A stretch of 37,249 nucleotides of DNA from Bacteroidota bacterium (GTDB lineage: Bacteria; Bacteroidota; Bacteroidia; Chitinophagales; Chitinophagaceae): assembly GCA_029561305.1 (NCBI GenBank), contig JAKQJG010000055.1:1-37249 (forward strand). Reading direction: 5' to 3'. How positions within the stretch are numbered: position 1 is the first letter of the stretch; each line of letters opens with the position of its first letter. Position numbers and translations under genes: made by a program. This document shows, piece by piece, positions 8,424 to 15,857 of this stretch. The notes under the pieces are model-generated. The model saw only the letters and a list, made by a program, of their open reading frames with translations. It was not told where the DNA came from and did no database searches.

Positions 8424-8813
8424 ATGACAAATAAACTGCAACACCAACTCCCTACTTATTTTATAGCGTCTGTATGGTTTATCAATGGACTTTTTTGTAA
8501 AGTGCTCAACCTCGTACCCCGCCACCAGGAAATAGTAGCCAGCATTTTGGGTGATCAATATGCAAGAGTATTGACTTTGCTGATCGGTTTTTCAGAAATA
8601 ATAATGGCGGCATGGGTCCTCAGCCGCAAGTGGACAAAGATCAATGCCATTACACAAATAGTTATTATTGCTATCATGAATACGCTGGAGTTTTTGCTGG
8701 TACCGGAGCTTCTATTGTGGGGTAAGGCCAATGCAGTTGTTGCTTTTATTTTTATTTGTGTTATCTGGTACAATGCATTTCACCTTAATAAACAGGTAGC
8801 TTTACAGTCATAG
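8424..8813 (+). CDS. DoxX-like membrane protein
   Basis: A 129-residue protein with four hydrophobic segments (about residues 10-28, 46-66, 75-93, 100-118), matching the four-helix DoxX-like family. The segment FIASVWFINGLFCKVLNLVPRHQEIVASILG is typical of the family's first helix and loop. Activity is unknown; family members are often found with redox or membrane-stress genes. It is the first gene of a tightly packed plus-strand run: the next gene starts one base after its stop. The 128 bases before it hold only a weak TAATCTTG element at 8329. Confidence 0.75.
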   Translation: MTNKLQHQLPTYFIASVWFINGLFCKVLNLVPRHQEIVASILGDQYARVLTLLIGFSEIIMAAWVLSRKWTKINAITQIVIIAIMNTLEFLLVPELLLWGKANAVVAFIFICVIWYNAFHLNKQVALQS

Positions 8814-8814
8814 C

Positions 8815-9552
8815 ATGTTATCTTTTTTAAAAAATCATCCCTTTGCGGTAGAGGCTTTTTTTGAAAGCTCCCTTGTATTCACTTTTGCAGTTCCCAAAGA
8901 ACAGCTGCAGCATCTTATTCCTCCTTGTTTGCAGCTGGATACTTTTGATAATAAATGGGCTTTTATTGCAGTGGCGATGGTGCAGACAAAAGACCTGAGA
9001 CCAAAGGGGTTTCCAGAATTTTTGGGGAATGACTTTTTTTTAATTGGATACAGGCTATTTGTAAGATATCAAAATACGAAAGGTAAAAGTTGGAGAGGTT
9101 TGTACATTCTGAAATCAGAAACAGACAAAAAGAAAATGGAGTTTCTCGGAAATATATTTACACACTATAATTATTCCACAACAGATATTAAGAAAGAACA
9201 GCAGGGACAAAACATACGGATCAGTTCAGAAAAATCCGGGTTTAATGTAACTGTTGCTGCTGGTATCGAGGATACCAGGCTGCCTCAAGGATCGCCATTT
9301 ACTGATTGGAAAGAAGCAAGAAGATTTGCCGGGCCGCTACCATTTACTTTCACCTACAATGCTGCCGCAAAGCAGGTGTTGATCATCGAAGGCGTAAGGG
9401 AAAGCTGGACACCCGAACCGGTAAATGTAATGGACTATCATTTTTCTTTTATTGACAATTTCAAATTTGAGGGCGCTCACCTGGCGAATGCTTTTATCAT
9501 CCGCAATATTCCTTATCATTGGAAAAAAGGAAAAATTGAACAATGGACATAA
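8815..9552 (+). CDS. DUF2071 (YqjF-like) protein
   Basis: A 245-residue protein. FLKNHPFAVEAFFESSLVFTFAVP, then LIPPCLQLDTFDNKWAFIAVAMVQTKDLRPKGFP and GYRLFVRYQNTKGKSWRGLYIL, match the DUF2071 family (acetoacetate decarboxylase-like beta barrel). The C-terminus with RESWTPEPVNVMDYHFSFID is also characteristic. No enzymatic role is established. It starts one base after the DoxX-like stop and its 3' end overlaps the methyltransferase start by ten bases, so the genes are translationally coupled. Confidence 0.85.
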   Translation: MLSFLKNHPFAVEAFFESSLVFTFAVPKEQLQHLIPPCLQLDTFDNKWAFIAVAMVQTKDLRPKGFPEFLGNDFFLIGYRLFVRYQNTKGKSWRGLYILKSETDKKKMEFLGNIFTHYNYSTTDIKKEQQGQNIRISSEKSGFNVTVAAGIEDTRLPQGSPFTDWKEARRFAGPLPFTFTYNAAAKQVLIIEGVRESWTPEPVNVMDYHFSFIDNFKFEGAHLANAFIIRNIPYHWKKGKIEQWT

Positions 9553-10295
9553 AAAGGAAAAAATTCCAGGGTGTTTTGAATATCCTGAGTTTTAACCGGC
9601 ATTTCTATATCATTGGTCTTGCCGTTTTGGCATTGATAGGTATCAGCCGTTGGTTTATCAACTGGCCTGAAGCATTTTTTTTGTTTGTCCTGATCGCTTT
9701 TTTGTATGGCTTTTTGGCGCCCTTGTTCGTATCCGCCTTTGTATATGATTTTTCCGGGTTTTACACTTTCAAATGGCTGGAAGAGATTGACATCGATTAT
9801 GCAAACACAAAACAAATAGTGAATATCAATGCCGGTTTTGATGAAACCAGCTTTATAATTAAAAGCAAATTTCCCGCAGCCGATATAAGGGTATTTGATT
9901 TTTATAATGCGGAACAGCATACCGAGCCCGCAATAAAGCGGGCCCGTAAAGTAAGCCTGGTATATCCCAATACTCAGCAGATTGCTTCGGGCTCCATACC
10001 AATGCAAGACGGCAGTGCAGACCTGGTTTTTTTGCTGTCTGCCATTCATGAGATAAGAACACATGAAGAACGGGTACAATTTTTAAAAGAATGTTACAGG
10101 ATCTGTACACCAGGTGGCAGGGTGATCATGGTAGAACACTTAAGAGACCTTCCTAATTTTCTTGCCTTTACCATCGGGTTCACTCATTTTTTTTCAAAAA
10201 CCACCTGGAAGAATGCTTTTGAAAGTGCCGGCTTTTCTCAATTCAATGAAACAAAATTTACGGCTTACATGTCTGTTTTTACCTGCAGGCGATAA
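9543..10295 (+). CDS. Membrane-anchored class I SAM-dependent methyltransferase
   Basis: A 250-residue protein. Two hydrophobic helices near the N-terminus (about residues 17-36 and 41-65) anchor it. The rest is a Rossmann-fold methyltransferase: QIVNINAGFDETSFIIKSKFP (the glycine-rich SAM loop, in degenerate form), IRVFDFYNAEQHTEPAIKRA, SIPMQDGSADLVFLLSAIHEI (motif IV-like), and RICTPGGRVIMVEHLRDLPNF. The SAM-binding glycines are fewer than usual, so cofactor use should be tested. HEIRTHEERVQFLKECYRICTPGG is typical of lipid/quinone-type methyltransferases. Coupled to the DUF2071 gene by a ten-base overlap. The substrate is probably hydrophobic, by inference from the anchor. Confidence 0.82.
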   Translation: MDIKRKKFQGVLNILSFNRHFYIIGLAVLALIGISRWFINWPEAFFLFVLIAFLYGFLAPLFVSAFVYDFSGFYTFKWLEEIDIDYANTKQIVNINAGFDETSFIIKSKFPAADIRVFDFYNAEQHTEPAIKRARKVSLVYPNTQQIASGSIPMQDGSADLVFLLSAIHEIRTHEERVQFLKECYRICTPGGRVIMVEHLRDLPNFLAFTIGFTHFFSKTTWKNAFESAGFSQFNETKFTAYMSVFTCRR

Positions 10296-10306
10296 AACCT
10301 TACCGG

Positions 10307-10702
10307 ATGGAGCTTCATATTAAAATCATCGGAATGATAACAATATTACTGGCATTGGCTCACGTAATATTTCCGGTATACTTTAACTGGAAACAGGAGT
10401 TGAGCTCACTGAGTTTAATCAACCGGCAAATGATGCTTGTACATACTTTTTTTATAGCCGTTGTGTTGTTATTATTGGGCATTTTATGTCTTTCCTCCTC
10501 ACAAGAGCTGGTAAACACGTCCTTTGGAAAAAAAATTTCCCTGGGTATTGGAATTTTCTGGTTGCTCCGCTTGTTGGTACAGTTTTTTTGGTATTCTTCA
10601 AAAACCTGGAAGGGGAAAAAATTTGAGACTTTTATTCATATCTTATTTTCGGTTTTGTGGACCTACTTGAGCATTATTTTTATTGGCGTGTATGCAGGCT
10701 GA
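10307..10702 (+). CDS. Four-helix membrane protein, unknown function
   Basis: A 131-residue protein with four membrane helices (about residues 5-26, 42-63, 77-95, 108-128) and a loop reading FNWKQELSSLSLINRQMMLVHTFF. The Asn-Arg-Gln segment before helix 2 resembles small membrane proteins that accompany DUF2071/methyltransferase genes, but I cannot name the family. It starts 11 bases after the methyltransferase stop and lies 90 bases before the GH3 gene, so it belongs to the same run. Confidence 0.7.
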   Translation: MELHIKIIGMITILLALAHVIFPVYFNWKQELSSLSLINRQMMLVHTFFIAVVLLLLGILCLSSSQELVNTSFGKKISLGIGIFWLLRLLVQFFWYSSKTWKGKKFETFIHILFSVLWTYLSIIFIGVYAG

Positions 10703-10792
10703 CTTTTCAGCGGACATTTGTAAATTGCAAAAACCCTTCTTCCGGTATTACATTTCCTCCTTTCCTTCCATTTCCGTATTTTGCCCAAACGA

Positions 10793-12307
10793 ATGAAGCT
10801 GTTATCATCTACCATTTCCAAATTAGCAAGGATGCGCTTATGGCGGATCCAGAACTGGAGCAACCACCCGGTAGCGGCACAGCGTGATGTATTGCAGCAC
10901 CTGGTTACTTCGGCGCAGTACACGGAGTTTGGAAAAAAATACAATTTTTCAAAGCTGTTTACTGTAAAGGCGTTTAAAAAAACAGTTCCCATTCATACCT
11001 ACGACGACCTGAAACCTTATATCGAAAAAATGATGCAGGGCGAGGAAAACGTGTTGTGGAATGAGCCTGTTAACTGGTTCGCCAAATCATCCGGAACCAC
11101 CTGTGATAAAAGTAAGTTTATCCCCGTAAGCGATGAGAGTTTGCAGGACAATCATTTCCAGGCAAGCAAGGATGTATTGTCCAATTACTACAAAAATTTT
11201 CCTTCCAGCGACCTGCTTACGGGCAAAGGCCTTGTAGTGGGCGGCAGTCACCAGATAAGCACCATCAATGATGATATTCACTATGGTGACCTGAGTGCGG
11301 TATTAATGCAGAATTCTCCTTTTTGGGGGCAATGGCTGCGTACACCGGAACTGAGTATTGCACTGCTGGATGAATGGGAAAACAAAATTGAAAAACTGGC
11401 AGCCATTACTGCCGAAGAAAATGTAACCTCTCTTGCGGGGGTGCCCACCTGGACCTTGTTGTTGCTTAAAAGAATATTGGATATCAAACAAAAAGCAACC
11501 ATTAAAGAAGTGTGGCCTAACCTGGAGTTGTACATACATGGCGGTGTATCCTTTATTCCTTACAAAGAACAGTTTGAAAAAGTAATCGGTGCTCCCATCA
11601 ACTATCTTGAAATTTATAATGCCAGCGAAGGATTTATTGCCGGGCAGGAACGTCCAGGTGATGACGGTATGCTGCTGTTTACCGAGCATGGTATTTTTTA
11701 TGAGTTTATGCCGGTGGAGGAATATGGAAATGACCATCCTAAAACCGTTGGCCTCAATGAAGTGGAAGTGGGTAAAAATTATGCACCCATCATAAGCACA
11801 ACAGGTGGATTGTGGCGCTATTTAATTGGCGACACTGTTCAGTTTACGTCGCTCAATCCCTACCGGGTAAAAGTAAGCGGCAGGCTAAAGCACTATATCA
11901 ATGCCTTTGGGGAAGAAGTGATTGTTGACAATACTGATAGAGCGGTTGCTATTGCCTGTGAAAAAACTAATGCCACTGTAAGTGATTATACCGCAGCTCC
12001 GTATTTTGCCACAGAAAAAAATGTGGGATCACACGAATGGCTGATAGAATTTGACAAAGAACCCGAGAGCCTTCCTGATTTTGTTTATGAACTGGATGCA
12101 GCATTAAAAGAAACGAATAGTGACTATGAAGCCAAGCGGCATAAAGACATTGCGTTGCAAATACCGATAGTACATGTATTGCCGCAAGGTACTTTTACGG
12201 AGTGGCTACGCAGCAAAGGTAAATTAGGGGGCCAGCATAAAGTGCCGCGGCTGAGCAATGAAAGAATATATCTTGAAGAGATTTTACTCCTGAGTAAAGA
12301 TGAATGA
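10793..12307 (+). CDS. GH3-family acyl-adenylating (auxin-responsive-promoter-type) enzyme
   Basis: A 504-residue protein of the GH3 family, the acyl-adenylate/thioester-forming superfamily members that in plants (JAR1) couple carboxylic acids to amino acids. Landmarks are YTEFGKKYNF, TVPIHTYDDLKPYIEKMMQGE, the P-loop-like WFAKSSGTTCDKSKFIPVS, GVPTWTLLLLKRIL, YIHGGVSFIPYKEQFEKVIG, YNASEGFIAGQ, YAPIISTTGGLWRYLIGDTVQF and the C-terminal VSGRLKHYINAFGEEV with HKVPRLSN. All ATP-binding motifs appear intact. The frame is open from TTG 10781, but ATG 10793 (MKLLSSTISKLARMRLWRIQNW) is the natural start. The bacterial substrate is unknown. Its end overlaps the DUF3667 start by eight bases. Confidence 0.9.
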   Translation: MKLLSSTISKLARMRLWRIQNWSNHPVAAQRDVLQHLVTSAQYTEFGKKYNFSKLFTVKAFKKTVPIHTYDDLKPYIEKMMQGEENVLWNEPVNWFAKSSGTTCDKSKFIPVSDESLQDNHFQASKDVLSNYYKNFPSSDLLTGKGLVVGGSHQISTINDDIHYGDLSAVLMQNSPFWGQWLRTPELSIALLDEWENKIEKLAAITAEENVTSLAGVPTWTLLLLKRILDIKQKATIKEVWPNLELYIHGGVSFIPYKEQFEKVIGAPINYLEIYNASEGFIAGQERPGDDGMLLFTEHGIFYEFMPVEEYGNDHPKTVGLNEVEVGKNYAPIISTTGGLWRYLIGDTVQFTSLNPYRVKVSGRLKHYINAFGEEVIVDNTDRAVAIACEKTNATVSDYTAAPYFATEKNVGSHEWLIEFDKEPESLPDFVYELDAALKETNSDYEAKRHKDIALQIPIVHVLPQGTFTEWLRSKGKLGGQHKVPRLSNERIYLEEILLLSKDE

Positions 12308-13154
12308 TATTTACCTGCAACGAACCTGTAAGAATTGTGGCAATCAATTCTCTGGCAAATACTGCAACCAATGTGGTGAGAAAGTGTATACCAGTCATGA
12401 CAAGTCTGTATTGCACTTTTTTGAAGAAGGGCTTCACTTTATAACCCACCTGGAAGGAACACTTTTTACAACCATTAAAACAATGTTCCGGTCTCCGGGC
12501 CGCTTGTCGTATGATTACTGTGAAGGAACGAGAAAAAGATACTTCAAACCACTTTCGTTTTTCCTGTTATTGATCGTACTATACCTGTTATTTCCTGTTT
12601 TTGAGGGGCTGAATATGAACATGAAATACTACCCTCAACAGAGTCTGTATGGAAACTATGCGGCGGCAAAAATACAAGCAACTATGGCGCATACGGGTTT
12701 GTCAGAAGCAGCTTTATCAGAAAAGTTTCATGTGAAGGCGGCAAAGATCTCAAAGTTTATGTTATTGATAATTGTACCCTTTACGGCTTTATATTTTATG
12801 GGCATTGCTTTTTTTAAAAGAAAATATTTTTTTGATCATATGGTATTTGCAGCTGAAATAAATTCTTTCTATTTGTTATGGGGGTTTTTGCTGTTGCCCG
12901 TTGTTATAGGAACAATCAACTTTTTTACAAAAATCATTACAGGTCATTATTTTTCTTTTTATGATCAGCTATTGGGGATACTGATATATGGGGTTGTTTG
13001 TATCTATGCAGCGATGGCTGCACATAAGTTCTACAGTTTGCATTGGTGGCAGTCTGTTCTTTTTGGAGGAGCATTTTTTATTGTACATTCTTTTATTGTG
13101 TATAGTTTATACAAATTTCTTTTATTTGCAGCTGTTATCAACCAAATACACTGA
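12300..13154 (+). CDS. DUF3667 zinc-ribbon membrane protein
   Basis: A 284-residue protein. The N-terminus holds a zinc ribbon, CKNCGNQFSGKYCNQCGEKV (C10, C13, C22, C25), followed by FHFI-type amphipathic sequence, TIKTMFRSPGRLSYDYCEGTRKRYFKPLSFFLLL (the DUF3667 signature) and five or so membrane helices. The family is common in Bacteroidota and has no known activity; a role in membrane assembly or sensing is only a guess. It overlaps the GH3 gene by eight bases and ends one base before fabG, which indicates one transcript. Confidence 0.85.
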   Translation: MNDIYLQRTCKNCGNQFSGKYCNQCGEKVYTSHDKSVLHFFEEGLHFITHLEGTLFTTIKTMFRSPGRLSYDYCEGTRKRYFKPLSFFLLLIVLYLLFPVFEGLNMNMKYYPQQSLYGNYAAAKIQATMAHTGLSEAALSEKFHVKAAKISKFMLLIIVPFTALYFMGIAFFKRKYFFDHMVFAAEINSFYLLWGFLLLPVVIGTINFFTKIITGHYFSFYDQLLGILIYGVVCIYAAMAAHKFYSLHWWQSVLFGGAFFIVHSFIVYSLYKFLLFAAVINQIH

Positions 13155-13155
13155 T

Positions 13156-13911
13156 ATGAAATTACTGGAAGGGAAAACAGCCATCGTTACCGGCGCAGCC
13201 CGTGGAATCGGTGAAGGCATAGCCATCAAATTTGCTGAGCATGGTTGCAATGTGGCATTCACCTACGTTAGCGATAACAGTGCAGAAAAAGCAAAAGCGC
13301 TGGAAGAAAAATTAACTGCCCTTGGCGTAAAGGCTAAAGCTTATCAAAGCAATGCAGGGGATTTTGCTGCCTGCGAAACATTAGTAAATGATGTTTTGAA
13401 GGAGTTTGGGCAAATAGATGTATGTGTGAACAATGCCGGCATATCAAAAGATAATTTATTGCTGCGTATGAGCCTTGAACAATGGAATGATGTGATACAA
13501 GTGAACCTGAATAGTGTGTTCAATATGACAAAGCAGGTGATACGCCCCATGATGAAGGCTAAAAGCGGCTGCATCATCAATATGAGCAGCGTGATTGGGG
13601 AAATGGGTAATGCCGGGCAAAGCAGTTATGCTGCCAGTAAAGCAGGTGTTATAGGCTTTACTAAATCTGTTGCGAAAGAACTGGGCAGCAGAAATATTCG
13701 TTGCAATGCTATTGCACCAGGCTTTGTAGAAACCGATATGACGAGTTATTTAAAAGATGGCGAAGGTGCTGAAAAATACAAAGCCGGCATTCCGCTTGGC
13801 AGGTTTGGAACCACTGAAGATATTGCCAACGTAAGTCTTTTTTTGGCAAGTGATATGGGTAATTATATTACGGGGCAAACTATCAGTGTATGTGGTGGGT
13901 TGAATATATAA
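13156..13911 (+). CDS. fabG: 3-oxoacyl-[ACP] reductase FabG
   Basis: A 251-residue short-chain dehydrogenase. It has the NADP-binding TGAARGIGEGIA, the NNAGISKDNLLLRMS stretch, the catalytic Ser in INMSSVIGEMGNAGQ, YAASKAG (Tyr and Lys of the triad), and RCNAIAPGFVETDMT. SKDNLLLRM and the ending ITGQTISVCGGLNI are the specific marks of FabG, which reduces 3-ketoacyl-ACP in fatty-acid elongation. An ATG at 13156 lies one base after the DUF3667 stop; an upstream extension in the same frame covers DUF3667 sequence and is not real. It is the last gene of the run before a bidirectional terminator. Because its neighbours look lipid-linked, a dedicated rather than housekeeping role is possible. Confidence 0.92.
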   Translation: MKLLEGKTAIVTGAARGIGEGIAIKFAEHGCNVAFTYVSDNSAEKAKALEEKLTALGVKAKAYQSNAGDFAACETLVNDVLKEFGQIDVCVNNAGISKDNLLLRMSLEQWNDVIQVNLNSVFNMTKQVIRPMMKAKSGCIINMSSVIGEMGNAGQSSYAASKAGVIGFTKSVAKELGSRNIRCNAIAPGFVETDMTSYLKDGEGAEKYKAGIPLGRFGTTEDIANVSLFLASDMGNYITGQTISVCGGLNI

Positions 13912-13927
13912 AGCTAAACAACGTATT

Positions 13928-13960
13928 AAAAAAGGATGACTGAGATGGTCATCCTTTTTT
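13928..13960. terminator. Bidirectional rho-independent terminator
   Basis: AAAAAAGGATGAC, loop TGAGATG, GTCATCCTTTTTT: a perfect 13-bp inverted repeat with GC core GGATGAC and A/T tails on both sides. It lies 17 bases after fabG and 5 bases before the stop of convergent dabB, so it can end both transcripts. Confidence 0.92.
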
Positions 13961-13964
13961 AATA

Positions 13965-15821
13965 TTAAGAACTTCTGAAAGCTACCGGGTGATCTAATTT
14001 TTTATGTGGCCCCATAAAAATACGCAGCAGTATCCTGAAGGCAGCCAGCTCTATAAAGAGGATACATAATCCCATTAGTACGATCAATATTTTTTGACTC
14101 TCCTCTACATAGGTAAAGAAAATATCAATACCAATAAATGCTGCCGTTACGGGGAAACCGAGCATGCCGATGCAGGAAAGTAAAAAGAGAAACCCTGTTG
14201 TATGCTGCTCGTACACATAACCATGAAATTTATTCAGGATAATATCATTATCAATGGATTTAATTTTTTGCAGGCAGTAATATCCTAAAGCGAAAGCAGG
14301 CAGGATGCCACTGATATAAAAAATGATTTCTATAGTTTTAATCTGCGGCGCATTGAATACAATAGCAGTGATGATAAATAAATGCCCAATGGCTAAATAG
14401 CTCCAGGCTTTTAAGGCAGACTGGCGGCAGGCAAAAGAAGTTAGTATGGATGCCAGTGCAACTCCCATTAAAATATGCGGAACAACAGGGCCAGCATCCG
14501 GCAGCTGGTGCAGGTTGACATACCCATAGATTAAAAGTGCGGCACCAGATACAGCCATACCAATAAGAGCAACACCCGATTGTAAGAACTGCAATTGCCT
14601 GCCTGCCCATTTAAAGGGGCTCCACAAAAATCTGAACATCGTTGCATCGAGGTTCCATTCTTTGAGGCAGAGAACATAGAAAGAGGCTTTAAACTTAGAC
14701 AGTGGCTTTTGCTCTGGTTTGCTGTAATGAAAATATTGATGATGCACGAGGTAGTTTAGTACAGAGGGAGATACCAGTAATTGATAAGTGCGTAAAAAAG
14801 CATTGCCAGCAAAGTGCACCAGCACCAGCCAGTGCCATCCAATGGCCACTTCAATAAACATCAGGCCAATTTGTGCGGCCGAGGCATAGGCTATTTGTGT
14901 TTTTACTGTTGGCTGCACCCTTGCGATCATAGTAGATACAATAGCCGTAATGGCACCAAAAGCAATGATGACAATTTTAGCCCACAGCATATCTTCCCAA
15001 AAAGGATGTGTACGCAGCAGTAAAAAAACACCAATATGAACACTTAATGAGCCATAAAAAATAGCGGAGGATGCTGTGGGGCCTTCCATGGCCCGGGGCA
15101 ACCAGGTAGTAAAAGGAAACTGGGCTGATTTAACCAGTGCCGGTATGATCATCATGCAGGTGATAAAAATTGCCATTGCCGCAGTGCCCGGCGCAGCTGC
15201 CATTATTTTTGCCTCACCCAGTTTTTCAAAGGTGATATTCTGGTGGGTCAGGTGATGCATCATCCACATGCAAAGCATCAGTGCCACATCGCTGGTGCGG
15301 TAATATGAAATAGCTTTGAAAGCATTTTTTACCGGTAAATAGCGGTCACGGTAAAACGCTATCAATATAAAAGAACAAACACCTTTGATTTCCCATCCAA
15401 TAAAAAGTGTTTCAAAATTGCCGGATAAGATGATGAAATTATACCCGGCAGCAAACAAAAGAATGGTGTTAAAAAAACGTTTGTAGCCATGGTCGCGGTG
15501 CATGTAATATTTACTGAACGTAGCTACTAAAAAGAACAGCAACGCACCCACAACGCTGAATACAGCCGTCACTTCGTCGTAGTATAACTCAAATGCAAAA
15601 ACAAAATGATCTGTTTGGTACAGCGTGGCAACATGGCTGGTCACAGGTGTTAAACCATTAAAAATCCACCAGCCGGCAAATACAACTGAAAGAATGATGT
15701 ACAGCACTTTGGTAAACCGCACGATCCTCCCGATAGACCTTTCGCTTTTATTCTTCCAGAAAAGACTTATGATAAACGCCAGAAGCGGTATGGCAATAAA
15801 TAATACAAGCAGTTGGTTCAT
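13965..15821 (-). CDS. dabB: Proton-conducting membrane subunit of the inorganic-carbon transporter (DabB)
   Basis: A 618-residue, multi-helix membrane protein of the NuoL/MrpA antiporter family. Marks are FVFAFELYYDEVTAVFSVVGALLFFLVATFSKYYMHRD, the GWEIKGVCSFILIAFYRDR helix, SAQFPFTTWLPRAMEGPTASSA (conserved Lys-linked channel segment) and AYASAAQIGLM. It sits directly after a DUF2309/DabA gene (36 bases) in an operon with a SulP transporter and carbonic anhydrase, and there are no other complex I genes nearby. That context identifies it as DabB, which is thought to pass protons or sodium to energise DabA-driven CO2 hydration. C-terminal length is close to other DabB proteins. Last gene of the operon, ended by the terminator at 13928. 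Confidence 0.92.
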   Translation of the reverse strand: MNQLLVLFIAIPLLAFIISLFWKNKSERSIGRIVRFTKVLYIILSVVFAGWWIFNGLTPVTSHVATLYQTDHFVFAFELYYDEVTAVFSVVGALLFFLVATFSKYYMHRDHGYKRFFNTILLFAAGYNFIILSGNFETLFIGWEIKGVCSFILIAFYRDRYLPVKNAFKAISYYRTSDVALMLCMWMMHHLTHQNITFEKLGEAKIMAAAPGTAAMAIFITCMMIIPALVKSAQFPFTTWLPRAMEGPTASSAIFYGSLSVHIGVFLLLRTHPFWEDMLWAKIVIIAFGAITAIVSTMIARVQPTVKTQIAYASAAQIGLMFIEVAIGWHWLVLVHFAGNAFLRTYQLLVSPSVLNYLVHHQYFHYSKPEQKPLSKFKASFYVLCLKEWNLDATMFRFLWSPFKWAGRQLQFLQSGVALIGMAVSGAALLIYGYVNLHQLPDAGPVVPHILMGVALASILTSFACRQSALKAWSYLAIGHLFIITAIVFNAPQIKTIEIIFYISGILPAFALGYYCLQKIKSIDNDIILNKFHGYVYEQHTTGFLFLLSCIGMLGFPVTAAFIGIDIFFTYVEESQKILIVLMGLCILFIELAAFRILLRIFMGPHKKLDHPVAFRSS

Positions 15822-15857
15822 GCAGGCTTTGGTTACAATGTTTTTAAACGCATCCTT

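Noticed and set aside
9516-10079. A minus-strand open frame of 187 codons
   Set aside because: Antisense to the methyltransferase gene, with Cys/Tyr-rich sequence typical of shadow frames.
12988-13155. N-terminal extension of fabG
   Set aside because: It overlaps the 3' end of DUF3667 in another frame. ATG 13156 gives the standard FabG start.
13965-15821. Annotation as NADH-quinone oxidoreductase subunit L
   Set aside because: The fold is shared, but no other complex I genes are near and the gene follows dabA, so DabB is the better call.
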